Shown piece after piece: positions 17,049-26,799 of a stretch of 64,000 bases of DNA. This DNA is from Streptomyces sp. ML-6 (lineage in GTDB: Bacteria > Actinomycetota > Actinomycetes > Streptomycetales > Streptomycetaceae). Under the pieces are notes generated by a model. The model searched no databases and was not told the DNA's origin. It saw only the letters and a program-made list of their open reading frames with translations. Made by a program: the position numbers and the translations under genes. Position 1 is the first letter of the stretch, and every line of letters begins with the position of its first letter. The stretch is taken from positions 868,001 through 932,000 of the forward strand of contig NZ_JAOTIK010000001.1 of the NCBI RefSeq assembly GCF_030116705.1. The letters are read 5' to 3'.

Positions 17049-18353
17049 TCAGCCCATGACGGTGCCGGAGGAGGTGTTGGGGCGGCGTTTGCGGGAGAAG
17101 GTTCCGAGATTGATGTGATGGCCGGTGTACTCGCAGGCGTAGTGCAACGGCTGTCGGTCGTGGTCGTGTCCTGCCTCCGTCCCGTGGACCAGGGTGGCGA
17201 CGAACCGGCCGACGAGGGGGGCGTTCTTGAACTGATTGCCGCTGGTGCCGATGGCGACGTAGAAGCCGTCGAGGTCGGTGCGGTCGTAGATGGGCGCCCA
17301 GTCGTCGGTGACGTCGTAGACGCCGGCGACTCCGCTGGGCTTGTTGGGGACGCGCAGTCCGGGCAGCCGACGGGCAGCGCGGGTCACCTGGGTGTGAAAG
17401 CCCCGCACCGTTGCGCCGGGGCCGGACCGGTCCGGGTCGTCGACCCATTCCAGCGGGTCGCATTCCGGTTCCGTGCCGCCGACCAGGAGGAAGTCCCGCC
17501 CGACGGGACGCAGGTAGATGCCGAGGTCGAGGTCGGCGACGACCGGCCCGATGCCGTCCGCCGGATGGTAGCCGGGCGGGGCGGCGACCTGGTGGACCTC
17601 CTGGCGCAGGGGCCGCACCCCCACGGTGAACTCGGCGCCGACCCCCGCGAGTCGGTTGAGCGCACCGGACCAGGGGCCCGCGGCGTTGACCAGCACGGGG
17701 GCCGAGACACTCGAACCGTCGGCGAGCCGCACACCGCGGACCCGGCCGCCCCGTTGCAGGACGGAGGTCACCTCGGTCTTGAAGGAGAATCTCACTCCGC
17801 GTTCCCGCGCGGCTTCGGCCAGGTTGAGTGCGGCAAGCTGCGGATCGTCGATGTAACCGGCGTCGGGGGTGTGGAGCGCCCCCAGCTGCGCGGTGGCATC
17901 GGCGAAGAACTCGTCCTCGTCCACGGGCGTGGGCGGCCAGTAGCAGCCGGTGTCGAGGGCCGGCAGCCGCGCCGCGAGCTCTGCCGCGTCCCACTCCTGA
18001 TAGGGAACGCCGACCTGGTCGAAGAGAGGTGTGACGCGGTCGCGGGGCGCCGAAGGCGCGTCCAGGGCGACGAGGCCGGTGCGTACGAAGGCGGCCAGCG
18101 GACCCGAGCCGCTCTTCCCCAGGTGCTCCGGCCAGTGCTCCCAGCAGTGCCTGGCCTCCCAGGCGGTCGCCACCCCGTCGAGAGCGGAGTAGTTGAAGCG
18201 AACAACTGCGCTGGAAGCGCTGGTGGAGCCCACGCCGGCCCCACCGAGCTTGTCCACCACAGTGACGCGCAGACCGGACTTGGCCAGTTCGAGCGCCACC
18301 GAGCAGCCGATCACGCCCGCGCCGACCACCAGGACGTCCGAGGTGTCAGACAC
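17049..18353 (-). CDS. FAD-dependent amine/amino-acid oxidase (DAO family)
   Basis: 434 residues. The FAD motif VLVVGAGVIGCSVALELA is at residues 6-23, followed by an SASSAVVRFNY segment like that of glycine and sarcosine oxidases. GVRPLRQEVHQ and the C-terminal YVAIGTSGNQFKNAPLVG belong to the DAO fold. It probably oxidises a small amine or amino acid, releasing an imine, with oxygen or an electron-transfer partner as acceptor. GTG start at 18353 with AGGAGGGTG upstream. It is divergent from the PucR regulator at 18634, its probable controller. Confidence 0.88.
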   Translation of the reverse strand: MSDTSDVLVVGAGVIGCSVALELAKSGLRVTVVDKLGGAGVGSTSASSAVVRFNYSALDGVATAWEARHCWEHWPEHLGKSGSGPLAAFVRTGLVALDAPSAPRDRVTPLFDQVGVPYQEWDAAELAARLPALDTGCYWPPTPVDEDEFFADATAQLGALHTPDAGYIDDPQLAALNLAEAARERGVRFSFKTEVTSVLQRGGRVRGVRLADGSSVSAPVLVNAAGPWSGALNRLAGVGAEFTVGVRPLRQEVHQVAAPPGYHPADGIGPVVADLDLGIYLRPVGRDFLLVGGTEPECDPLEWVDDPDRSGPGATVRGFHTQVTRAARRLPGLRVPNKPSGVAGVYDVTDDWAPIYDRTDLDGFYVAIGTSGNQFKNAPLVGRFVATLVHGTEAGHDHDRQPLHYACEYTGHHINLGTFSRKRRPNTSSGTVMG

Positions 18354-18633
18354 TGAGTCACCCTCCTGTAAGCAAGGGGTTCCGTTACAGGTCCTTCGCG
18401 GAATCGAACGGGTGAGCCGCGGGCCGGCCGGAACCCAACGCCGGGAGGCAGACCGGCTCGGTGGGTGGCCGGAGCCCCTGTTGTCCGATCCGCACTGAGG
18501 AAGACGATAGGGATTACGGGACTCCCTCGACCCTCCACACCTGTCGCGACCACAGATGCGGAAATCGACAGGTGTCGGCCCACTGTCGGGCACGCCGACG
18601 GCCGGTGCCGCCGGGGCCAATGGGGCCTTTACC

Positions 18634-19860
18634 ATGCAAGACATGGCTTCTGAACTGCAGCAGTTGCTCGATGCACTCAGCGCGCGACTGGGGCGGTCGG
18701 TGGCCATGGATGACGCCCGCATCCGGCTGCTCGCCCATACCGCGCACACCGGCGACGTCGACGACGCCCGCATCGAGTCGATCATGAACCGCGGGGTGTC
18801 GGCCGCGTTGTCCGCTCACGTCGCCCGGCACGGGGCTGCCCGGGCCACCGACGTCTTCACCGTCCCACCGTGCCCGGAGATCGGCTTCACGGCCGAGCGG
18901 ACCGGCATGCCGGTCCGGTACAACGGGGCGCTGCGGGGGTACCTCTGGCTGATCGGCCCCACCACCCCCAGGGACGTCGAGGCGCTGCGGGAGGCGGCCG
19001 GACAGGCCGCCTTGATCCTGCAACGCGATCACCTGGCCGACGAGGTCTCCCGCAGCCACGAACGCGAGCACGTCCGTGACCTGGTCGCCCCCGATCCCTC
19101 CGTGCGGGACGAGGCCGCCGCCGCGCTCGTCGAGGAGGGGCTGGCTGTGGCCGGGCCGGTCACGGCCCTGGTGGCCACGGTGTCGCACGGGGCCGGGGAA
19201 CCGCTCGCCGAACAGCAGCGGCTGGCACTGGACCTCTCGCTCGACCACGCCCGGCGGAGGCTGTCGCCCACCCGTGCCCTCGTCCTGTCCCGGCCGGACC
19301 ACGCCCTGCTGCTCACCATCTGGCCGGGAACCCGGAGCGATGGCATCGAACACGCCGTCGGCGAATTGGCCCACGTCCTGCACGAGAAACTCGTCGCCGA
19401 ACTCGGCACCGGCCGAAGGACGTCCTGCTGGGTGGGTATCGGCGGGAGACACCGTCGCCTGGCCGAGGCCCACGTCTCCTACCGGGAGGCCCGCCAAGCC
19501 ACCGACGTCGCACGCGCCACCCACGCGATGGGGCCGGTGGCCGCCTATGCACGCCTCGGGGTCTACGCGCTGCTGGCCAAGCTCTCACCGGATGAGCTGG
19601 CCGAAGGCATCCATCCCGGACTGCGCCGACTGCTGGAGCCGGAGTCCGGGCACCAGGACCTGGTCGAGACCCTGAGCACCTACCTCGACCACGCCGGCGA
19701 CGCCCAGCGGGCCGCCGCCCGGCTGCACGTCCACCGCTCCACGCTCTACCAGCGGCTACGGCGCGTCGAGGAACTGACCGGCCTGAACATGTCCTGCGGA
19801 GACGATCGGCTCACCGCCCATCTCGGCCTGAAGATGGCACAGCTGCACCGCCCGCCCTGA
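18634..19860 (+). CDS. PucR/CdaR-family transcriptional regulator
   Basis: 408 residues from ATG 18634. The middle contains a GGDEF-like fold typical of the family (GRRTSCWVGIGGRHRRL, then VSYREARQATDVA). The C-terminal PucR HTH_30 domain reads DAQRAAARLHVHRSTLYQRL followed by RRVEELTGLN. PucR-type regulators sense purine or amino-acid metabolites and control the corresponding catabolic genes. The divergent oxidase at 18353 is the natural target. A second in-frame ATG at 18643 is also possible. No clear ribosome site precedes either, so the mRNA may be leaderless. Confidence 0.9.
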   Translation: MQDMASELQQLLDALSARLGRSVAMDDARIRLLAHTAHTGDVDDARIESIMNRGVSAALSAHVARHGAARATDVFTVPPCPEIGFTAERTGMPVRYNGALRGYLWLIGPTTPRDVEALREAAGQAALILQRDHLADEVSRSHEREHVRDLVAPDPSVRDEAAAALVEEGLAVAGPVTALVATVSHGAGEPLAEQQRLALDLSLDHARRRLSPTRALVLSRPDHALLLTIWPGTRSDGIEHAVGELAHVLHEKLVAELGTGRRTSCWVGIGGRHRRLAEAHVSYREARQATDVARATHAMGPVAAYARLGVYALLAKLSPDELAEGIHPGLRRLLEPESGHQDLVETLSTYLDHAGDAQRAAARLHVHRSTLYQRLRRVEELTGLNMSCGDDRLTAHLGLKMAQLHRPP

Positions 19861-20069
19861 CGTTCCGCCTCCCCTCGGCGCCCCGGCCGGCCGGGGCTGC
19901 CCGGGCGGTGCTCGACTTCGCGGAAGGCCGGCTGTACGTGCGCTGTCCTGCCGACGTCATGGGCCGGGACACGTTCGGGGCCACGAGGTCGTCAGAGCTG
20001 CGACCGATCGCGTGGAGAGGACCGGACCCTCCTGAACGGCAGTCAGGCCCAGGGTGTCAGTACGTTGTT

Positions 20070-20102
20070 CCGGCCGAGCACCATGAGGTCGTGCTCGGCC
20101 GG
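20070..20102. terminator. Hairpin between convergent genes
   Basis: Perfect 12-bp inverted repeat CCGGCCGAGCAC / GTGCTCGGCCGG (20070-20081 and 20091-20102) with a 9-nt loop. It lies in the 471-bp gap between the PucR stop at 19860 and the M28 peptidase stop at 20332, where a terminator serving both is expected. I see no supported gene in the rest of this gap. Confidence 0.6.
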
Positions 20103-20331
20103 ATCGGCCCGTGTGTGCCGAACGGTCCCGGCCGGGGGCGGGGCGGTACCACCGTGACGAACGGCATCCCGCCCCGCTCCGGACCTGCGTTGCGCCCGTC
20201 GGGCCGGCGTCGCCCGGTCGACCTGCTGATGGCGACGATCCGGAATGCCTCTCCGCCCTTCTCCGAACCGGAGTGTGGCGGCGACCGGGGGAACGGATCG
20301 ATCCGTGCGACGGGTCTTTCGCACGACGCGG

Positions 20332-22638
20332 TCAGAGCCGGAAGGTCCGTACGACGAAGGTCTGGCCGGCGACCGATGGCCAGCTCGCCCAACTCCGGTC
20401 CGCGTCCGGGGCGGGCGCGCCGACCCCGTCCGGCAGGCCGACTGCGGTGGACACCACGCGGAGCGGCAGGGAGCCCTTGCCACGGGTGCGGATGACGACC
20501 TCGATGCCGTCCGCGGGCGGGGCAGCGTAGCTGAAGCTCCATTCCCAGTCGTCCTGCGGATGCTTGGGACCGCCGGCGAGCTTCACGCCCTCGACGGTGG
20601 CGTCGAGGATCTGGTGGTCGCCGGTGCCGGCGTGGATGTCGATGCTGTGGGCGTTGGCAGGGGCCTGGATACGGACCCGGATCGTGCGGATACCGTCGGC
20701 CTCGGTGGCCGAGGCGTTCTTGGCACGCGGGGTTTCCAGGCGTGCGGCCTTGGCGGCTCCGTTCGAGAGCGCGATGCCGGCCAGCGGGGGAATACGGTCG
20801 TCGTAGCGGGCCGGCTCGCCGGTGAGGAGTTCGCCGACGGCAGGCTGTGAGGAGTCGCCGAGGCTGACCCAGGTGGCCTTGCCCGTGTCGGACTCCAGGA
20901 CGTACCCGAGGCTGACGGGCCGTGGCTCGTCAGCACTGTAGCCGTCGAGCGCCGTTCCCACGCCCAGCGTGCCCGCACCTGCCACCGCCACCGCGAGCAT
21001 CCCGGCGGTGACCGCCCGGCGCTCGGGAAACGGCTCCAGGAAGCTCAGCAACAACGCTGCGAGCAGTGCCGTGAGAACCAATGGGGCGGCGGTGAGCGAG
21101 AGCCCCAGGGCGGGCAGCAGCAGGAGTACGACCGGCAGGACGAGTGCGACAGCCGGTACGGCGGTCACCGCTCCGGCCACCGCCCGCCACGGGGAGTCGG
21201 CAGGTATGAACCGCAGCGTCATGGCAACAACCGCCGGTCCGATCAGCGCCGGCCAGGTGAAGAGGTAGGCGGCCCCGGGCAGCAGCACCGCGCAGACCAC
21301 GGCGAGCAGCGCGAACCATCCGAGCACACCGACCACGATGTCCAGGGGTGAAGCCTTGCGGCGGGCCCAGCGGTACCAGGCGACGAGCAGCGCCAGGAGG
21401 AGCAACGCCTCGCCCCACGCGTACCGGCCGAGGTGGAACATGCTGCCCTCGCTGAGCACGAAGTCCGGTCGGGCCAGGCCCAATGCCCACCATCCGACCA
21501 GGCCGATGCCCGCCGCGCCGATCAGCGTGAGCGGGAAGGTCATGGCGGCCCGTCCGGCCCCGGCGGGGGACAGCCCGCGGCGCCGGCCGAACCACAACAG
21601 CAGCGGCACGCCCAGGAGGGTCACCACGGCGAGCGGCAGGACCAGCCATGCCGGGTACGACACGACCGTGGCGAACAGGGAGAAGTACGTGGCGTCCGGG
21701 CCGCTCCGCGAGAGGTCCGACCCACCGAGATGACGGACCGCCGCGAGTGCCGTCTCCCCCATGTCCTGCACGCTCGCGGGGTCGAGCCGGGCGATGTCGT
21801 CGTGGGCGGTGTGGTAGTGCGCGGAGCCGTCCATGAAGGCGAAGTTGAGTCCCCGCATGCCGGCCTCGTCGAAGACGGTCAGGTCGGTGTCGTTGGGCAG
21901 TTGGTCATAGATCGCTGCGGAGAACGACGTGGTCAGTGCACCGGAGGCCCGTACGGCAGGGGCGAGGCCGGTTCCCGCCATCTGGAACATCACAACGGGC
22001 CCGGAGGGGCCCCGGCCCTCCATGTTCACCACAACGGTCTGCCGAGGGTCGGTGTTCCGGCGCGTGCCGGCCTCGGCATCGACGAATGCCTGCGCTCCGA
22101 GCAGCCCTTGCTCCTCGCCATCGGTGAAGAGGACCTCGACGTCGTTGCGGAGCTGAGGTCCGGCCTTGAGGATGCGGACGATTTCGAGGATCGCGGCGAC
22201 GTTGGAGCCGTCGTCGGCAGCGCCCGGGGCGATCGGCACGGAGTCGTAGTGGGCGACGACAAGGACCCGGCCGGTGGAATTCTTGCCGGGGATCGTGGCG
22301 TGGATGTTGGAGACGGACCCGACGATGGCGGGGATGTCGTCGGCCCTGGAAGGAGCGACCCGGGTCTGGACCTCAGGTCGCAGTCCCAGTTTCCGCAACT
22401 CACCGACGAGATACTCCCGTACGTCCGACTGCGCGGCCGAGCCCGCCGGGTGCGGAACCTTCGCGATGCCGCCGAGCCGCGCAACCGCACGGGCCGCCGA
22501 GAAGTCACCGGCGGGGGCGGAGGCCGGCCGGGGATCGGCGGTACGCAACGGCAGCATGGCCGCGACAGCGGTGAGGAGCAACAGCAGAAGAGCGGCCAGG
22601 GCCGGTATCCGTTTACGCAACATGGTCAGGACCTGCAC
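20332..22638 (-). CDS. Membrane-anchored M28-family metallopeptidase
   Basis: 768 residues. An N-terminal transmembrane anchor is followed by an M28 domain (about 45-310). Metal and catalytic residues are visible: H130 in VAHYDS, D142 in AADDGSN, E175/E176 in TDGEEQG and a late His in HYHTAHDD. The usual metal Asp after strand 6 appears as E207 in NMEGRG. About eight membrane spans follow (some 320-555), then an extracytoplasmic C-terminal beta domain. This layout resembles the Fxna/ERMP1-like bacterial aminopeptidases. GTG 22638 has GAGGT 6 nt upstream; ATG 22623 is the alternative. Confidence 0.9.
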   Translation of the reverse strand: MQVLTMLRKRIPALAALLLLLLTAVAAMLPLRTADPRPASAPAGDFSAARAVARLGGIAKVPHPAGSAAQSDVREYLVGELRKLGLRPEVQTRVAPSRADDIPAIVGSVSNIHATIPGKNSTGRVLVVAHYDSVPIAPGAADDGSNVAAILEIVRILKAGPQLRNDVEVLFTDGEEQGLLGAQAFVDAEAGTRRNTDPRQTVVVNMEGRGPSGPVVMFQMAGTGLAPAVRASGALTTSFSAAIYDQLPNDTDLTVFDEAGMRGLNFAFMDGSAHYHTAHDDIARLDPASVQDMGETALAAVRHLGGSDLSRSGPDATYFSLFATVVSYPAWLVLPLAVVTLLGVPLLLWFGRRRGLSPAGAGRAAMTFPLTLIGAAGIGLVGWWALGLARPDFVLSEGSMFHLGRYAWGEALLLLALLVAWYRWARRKASPLDIVVGVLGWFALLAVVCAVLLPGAAYLFTWPALIGPAVVAMTLRFIPADSPWRAVAGAVTAVPAVALVLPVVLLLLPALGLSLTAAPLVLTALLAALLLSFLEPFPERRAVTAGMLAVAVAGAGTLGVGTALDGYSADEPRPVSLGYVLESDTGKATWVSLGDSSQPAVGELLTGEPARYDDRIPPLAGIALSNGAAKAARLETPRAKNASATEADGIRTIRVRIQAPANAHSIDIHAGTGDHQILDATVEGVKLAGGPKHPQDDWEWSFSYAAPPADGIEVVIRTRGKGSLPLRVVSTAVGLPDGVGAPAPDADRSWASWPSVAGQTFVVRTFRL

Positions 22639-23713
22639 GGATGTACCTCATAGCAACAGGGGGGTGGGGCAGGGGCCGGTGCGCGCCGAGCTGTGGCGTC
22701 GACGGTGATGGTTCGCAGTCCGGCAATGCGGTGCTCACCGGCGTGGTCGGGCGTCCAGAGCTGGTCGGCGCCCGGGAACGTCCCGGAAAAGGTGCCGCCG
22801 CACGAACTGGTCTTGGCTGCCCTGCAAAACGACTTGGCCAGCAGATGTACCAGTTGCAGGCTGCATAAGTCCACTGCACTTTGGCCCGCGTTCGGCAAGC
22901 ACTGAGCGAATGACCTGGTCGCTCCCCGGGCAAAACCCGTACGCGCGGCAGCAACTCCGGTGTGCGCTCACACGGCGAGATGTCCGGAAGTCTTTCCGGC
23001 AGCGGCAGCCTCACCCCATGCGGCATACAGATGTCGCTCGCTTCATACAAAACATTCGGCATCTGTCGATTGATGTCGCCGGCCGGCCCTGTCCATCATG
23101 GGTGGGCGGTCTCCCTCTCCACAACGCCCGCCACGATGTGTGTCGCTGTGTCTCGCGTGCGGGAAAGCACATGTCGGGCTTGAGTGTGTGCGAGGGCACG
23201 GACCAGAGATCCATGTCCCACGGGGCGACGATGGTGGTGGATCCCGGCGCGGTAGCGGACGTCTCCGCAGCTGCGGAACCACCGCAACAGGAGCGACCGG
23301 CCGGGTTCATTGTTCATTCCTCACCGTTCGAAGAGCCGCATACAGCTGCGGCAGAAGGGGCGAGCCCGTGGACCGTCGACCGGTCGCCAGGGGTGAGCGG
23401 ATGCGCCGGGACGAGGCGCCCTCCCCCGACCTCATGTCGGCGGGTTGGGGCCCGCCGCCCGGCCTTCCGTCTGCTGGACACGGCACCATCACCGTCTCCT
23501 TGTCCCTGCCATGGGCGAACACCCCGATTCAAATCAATTCTCTCCGCAGTTTTCATTCGATACGGTCGGATCAATAACGAGCAAGATCTGTACGGGCCGA
23601 GTGTGGCCGAGGCGCTTCCGCACGGGACGCGAGCCCCCACACCCGCTCCCCTGTCGCACCGCCACCACAGAATTCCGAAATGGGTGCAGTCGGTGCCGAG
23701 AAAGGATCCCCTT
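22639..23713. other. 1.07-kb stretch without a supported gene
   Basis: No frame on either strand shows family motifs or steady G/C wobble positions, and GC content is visibly lower than in neighbouring genes, especially around 23020-23190 and 23500-23590. The plus frame that runs into the next gene is open here only by chance. The interval must hold the promoters of the divergent peptidase and acetyltransferase genes. I do not recognise anything else. Confidence 0.5.
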
Positions 23714-24775
23714 GTGAGTGGGACGACACATCACAGCCCTGAACTCCACGCATTGCGCGACAGGGTGACCGCTCCGTCGTCGATTGCGCTGCCCACGGCC
23801 GGGGAGGGGCTCGTCTGGAGACCTGTCACCGCTGCCGACATCGGCCTGATCCTCGAACTGGCGCATGCCGCCGGAAAGATCGACCACCCGCGCTCGCTGG
23901 TGACGAGGGACGAGCTGGAGGAGGGATTCAGCAGCGAAGTCTTCCACCCCGAGCGCGATGCCGTGATCGCCGTCGATGCCTCCGGCCGGGCCGTCGCCTA
24001 CGGCTCGGCCATGGCCCCGGCGAGCCAGGAGACGATCGTCTGGGGGGAACTCGACGGAACGGTGGTTCCGGACCGCCGGCGCGAAGGCATCGGCACAGCG
24101 CTCCTGGCGTGGCAGGAGGCCCGGGGGCTTCAGCATCTCGCGGCGAGCGATGCCACGCTGCCCGGTTGGCTCGCCGCCGGCGCGCAGGACCACGCCACTT
24201 CTGCGATCCGGCTCCTGGAGGCACACGGTTTCGAGCGTGCCCGGTGGTGGCTGGAGCTGGAGCGCGATCTTGCCGCGCCTGTCGCCGAGCCGCCGTCCGC
24301 CCCGGCAGTGCGGCTTGTGCCGTACGGGAAGGAGTGGAGCGAGCGGGCCAGGTCCGCGATGAACGACGCCTTCCGCGACCACTGGGGTTCCCAGCCGGTC
24401 ACTGCCGCCGATTGGGCCTCGGGCGACCGCCTGGAGGCGTTCCGCCCGGACCTGTCTCTCCTCGCCATCGCCTCCGCCCCGGGCGGTGCCGAGCGCGTCG
24501 TGGGGTTCGTCTTCGTCGACGTGGCGCCGGACGAGTGGCCGCTGCGCAGCGGCCCGTTCGGATACATCACGGCCGTCGGTGTGCGGCGGGAGGCGCGGGG
24601 GCAGGGGCTGGCCCGTACGATGCTGGCCCACGTGCTGCGGGCGCTGCGGGCCGATGGCCTCGATCACGCCGTGCTCGATGTCGACGCCGACAGCCCGACC
24701 GGTGCCCTCGGCCTCTACCAGAGCCTCGGTTTCACCGTCACCGACCGTGCGGTCAGCCTTGTCAAACGCTTCTGA
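23714..24775 (+). CDS. Two-domain GNAT acetyltransferase
   Basis: 353 residues containing two acetyltransferase folds. Domain 1 (about 30-185) has GTVVPDRRREGIGTALLAW. Domain 2 (about 190-353) has ITAVGVRREARGQGLARTML, a complete acetyl-CoA pyrophosphate loop (R-x-x-G-x-G/A), and ends GLYQSLGFTV. Layout and length resemble mycothiol synthase, but the conserved N-terminal MshD signatures are not evident, so I leave the substrate open. I chose GTG 23714 (AAAGGA upstream) because upstream composition is non-coding. Confidence 0.85.
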   Translation: MSGTTHHSPELHALRDRVTAPSSIALPTAGEGLVWRPVTAADIGLILELAHAAGKIDHPRSLVTRDELEEGFSSEVFHPERDAVIAVDASGRAVAYGSAMAPASQETIVWGELDGTVVPDRRREGIGTALLAWQEARGLQHLAASDATLPGWLAAGAQDHATSAIRLLEAHGFERARWWLELERDLAAPVAEPPSAPAVRLVPYGKEWSERARSAMNDAFRDHWGSQPVTAADWASGDRLEAFRPDLSLLAIASAPGGAERVVGFVFVDVAPDEWPLRSGPFGYITAVGVRREARGQGLARTMLAHVLRALRADGLDHAVLDVDADSPTGALGLYQSLGFTVTDRAVSLVKRF

Positions 24776-24914
24776 CCTGCCCCGGCCCCACCCATCCGGC
24801 CTCCAGCAGGCGGCCGTTGAGGCGCCACCGTCGGCAACACATCGCCGAGGCGTCCCATACGACTTGCGGCACATCACCGTGCCGCCCGACCACGACGAGC
24901 AGAGAGCACCCGAC

Positions 24915-25637
24915 ATGTTCCCTTCCCCCATCACCGACTTCTGGCTGACCCCCTCCGCGACGAGTCGGCTCCTCCACACCGACGGCACCTTCAGTGTCAC
25001 CGTCGATGCCGCCCTCGACGAGGACGAACGGCTCACCATCCTCACGACGACCGACGGGAACACGCGCGTTCTGCTCACCCCCGCGATCGCCGAGGTCGTG
25101 GGCCTGGAAGCCGGTCGGCCAATCGACGAGGCGGGCTTCCGGCAGCGGCTGGAGAAGTCCGGAATCTCGCTGCACGGCGCCGACAACCTGTTCTACTTCA
25201 CCGATGAGGCCCTGAAGGCGTTGCTCGGCGAACCGGACGACCCCTCGATCCGTCCCCTCACCGAGGCCGACGCAGCCGCGTTCAAACAGTTCGAGGAAGC
25301 GGCATCCGAGCAGGATCTCGACGACGCATCCGTCGAGCTGGAGCACTGGGCGGTGTACGGAGCGTTCGAGGACGGGCAGTTGGTGTGCGTGGCGAGCATG
25401 TACCCGTGGGACGACGCACCACTGGCCGACCTCGGCGTGCTGACACTCCCGCCGTACCGGGGCAAGGGCCACGCCCGCCGCCTCGTGCGCGCGATCTCCC
25501 GCCATGCCCTCGCACGGGACCACCAGCCGCAGTACCGCTGCCAGCTCGACAACCACGCCTCGGTGGCGGCAGCCGGATCGGCCGGCCTGACGTTGTTCGG
25601 AACCTGGGACGTCATCTCGCCGGAATCCGCCCTGTAG
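24915..25637 (+). CDS. GNAT-family N-acetyltransferase
   Basis: 240 residues. The N-terminal 110 residues form an unassigned alpha/beta domain (FWLTPSATSRLLHTDGTFSV and so on) found with some Streptomyces GNAT proteins. The C-terminal GNAT domain has LGVLTLPPYRGKGHARRLVR, the acetyl-CoA loop, and ends with the usual aromatic strand (LTLFGTWDVI). Substrate unknown. It lies 139 bp after the two-domain GNAT on the same strand and may share its transcript. ATG 24915. Confidence 0.82.
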   Translation: MFPSPITDFWLTPSATSRLLHTDGTFSVTVDAALDEDERLTILTTTDGNTRVLLTPAIAEVVGLEAGRPIDEAGFRQRLEKSGISLHGADNLFYFTDEALKALLGEPDDPSIRPLTEADAAAFKQFEEAASEQDLDDASVELEHWAVYGAFEDGQLVCVASMYPWDDAPLADLGVLTLPPYRGKGHARRLVRAISRHALARDHQPQYRCQLDNHASVAAAGSAGLTLFGTWDVISPESAL

Positions 25638-25849
25638 GAACCGCCCACCCGCTCCCGCTGCCTGCCGAACCCGCCGAATCCCTCCACCGCCCTGGTGACC
25701 GCACCGAGTCCACCGGCCTCACCAGGGCGGGCACCGTCGGGCGACCATGTCGGCCGGCCTCCGCATCCCAGCCTGCTGGAATCCGCGGGTGCTCATTGTG
25801 GTGTTCATCCGACGGTCCCGGGTCTCTCCCACCCAGGTCCCGATCCGTT

Positions 25850-26090
25850 GAGGGTGTGGTTCTTCTGATCCCGCCGACGAGGGTGCGGCCGCAGGGCGGT
25901 GGGACGCAGCACACCTGGTGAGACGCTGTTCGCGCGATCATCCATGTCCTGGTCAGCGGTTGTGCCCGGCGGGCTCTGCCGCCGTGTTCCGGGAGCTCGA
26001 AGTCCACCGCGCGCACCGCCGGTACCGCGTGGACAAGGCGTGCGGCATACCCGCCCTGCGGAGATGGCTCCGCGGGAACACCAGGCTCCG
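25850..26090 (+). pseudogene. IS5-like transposase N-terminal relic
   Basis: The plus frame reads LIPPTRVRPQGGGTQHTW, then a stop at 25920, and continues in the same frame with DAVRAIIHVLVSGCARRALP and PPCSGSSKSTA. This matches the helix-rich N-terminus of IS5-group transposases (pattern: V-x-Y/H-VL-x-SGCAWRALPP-x-F-G-x-SKSTAHRRF). A frameshift near 26010 moves the continuing AHRRYRVDKA segment into another frame. No DDE residues or terminal repeats remain. It fills most of the gap between the GNAT and TetR genes. Confidence 0.7.
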
Positions 26091-26169
26091 CACCGCCCGC
26101 AAACGCCAGGGTTCGCACCGCCGCAAAGGAATCGAGTCCGGTGCGGCGGAGCCGTTGGAGCCCTGCCCG

Positions 26170-26748
26170 TCATCCCAGGGCAGCCAGCTGGAGGCGTACT
26201 GCCGCAGTGGTGCGCGTGGCATCGCCGGTGGCGAGGAGGTCCAGCAGCGCGCCCCGCAGAACGGCGAGGACGAGGGTGCGCTGCGCCAGGCCGGCCTCGG
26301 TGTCACGTATCCCGGCGGGCTGGCCGGCGGCGAGAAGTTCCAGCCAGTCGCCGACCGTGTCGCGGGCGAAGCCGGCCCATGGCCCGGCGGGGTCGATGAG
26401 GGAGCGGGCGTAGCTCTCGACCCACAGCGTCAGCAGGCCGCGGTGAGCGTCGGCGGACAACCATCGCCACAGCTCACATGCGATTGGCCGTAGTCCCTCG
26501 GACTGCTCCTGTGAGTCGGCGAGCTGCTGCAGGTGCGCCAGTTCGTCGGCTCTGGCCCGCGCGAGCAGGGCCTGGATCAGGCCGTCCTTGCTGCCGAACA
26601 GGTAGAGCAGCACGCGCGGGCTGGAGTGGATCTCCTCGGCCAACGGGCGCAGGGACAGCCCACCGAGGCCACTGCGCAGGGCATGGGCGTAGGCCGCTTC
26701 CAGCAGCTCCTGCCTTCGCGGGGAGGAGTTTGATTCAGATCGGGTCAC
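26170..26748 (-). CDS. TetR-family regulator
   Basis: 192 residues. The N-terminal HTH runs about 8-58 (RQELLEAAYAHALRSGLGGL, then LRPLAEEIHSSPRVLLYLFG), a standard TetR domain, and the C-terminal domain is helical. The GTG start at 26748 lies 12 bp from a perfect inverted repeat at 26760-26779, placed to repress both this gene and the divergent GNAT gene at 26800. Inducer unknown. Confidence 0.9.
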   Translation of the reverse strand: MTRSESNSSPRRQELLEAAYAHALRSGLGGLSLRPLAEEIHSSPRVLLYLFGSKDGLIQALLARARADELAHLQQLADSQEQSEGLRPIACELWRWLSADAHRGLLTLWVESYARSLIDPAGPWAGFARDTVGDWLELLAAGQPAGIRDTEAGLAQRTLVLAVLRGALLDLLATGDATRTTAAVRLQLAALG

Positions 26749-26759
26749 CGGGTTAGTTT

Positions 26760-26779
26760 ACTGAAACAGTCGTTTCAGT
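26760..26779. promoter_or_regulatory. Operator ACTGAAAC-N4-GTTTCAGT
   Basis: Perfect 8-bp inverted repeat ACTGAAAC / GTTTCAGT separated by AGTC, in the 51-bp gap between the divergent TetR and GNAT genes. Size and placement are typical of a TetR operator controlling both promoters. Confidence 0.8.
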
Positions 26780-26799
26780 CGAATGGAAGTGAGGACACG

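Noticed and set aside
14648..17059. An 803-codon plus-strand frame opposite the S9 peptidase gene
   Set aside because: It is antisense to a gene with a full catalytic triad and propeller repeats, so it is a shadow.
22910..23713. An N-terminal extension of the two-domain GNAT protein
   Set aside because: The frame is open upstream but Arg/Pro/Cys-rich with poor wobble bias, and a GTG with a ribosome site at 23714 gives a complete domain.
23714..24775. Calling the two-domain GNAT mycothiol synthase (mshD)
   Set aside because: The length and layout fit, but the specific substrate motifs are not visible, so only the general GNAT name is supported.
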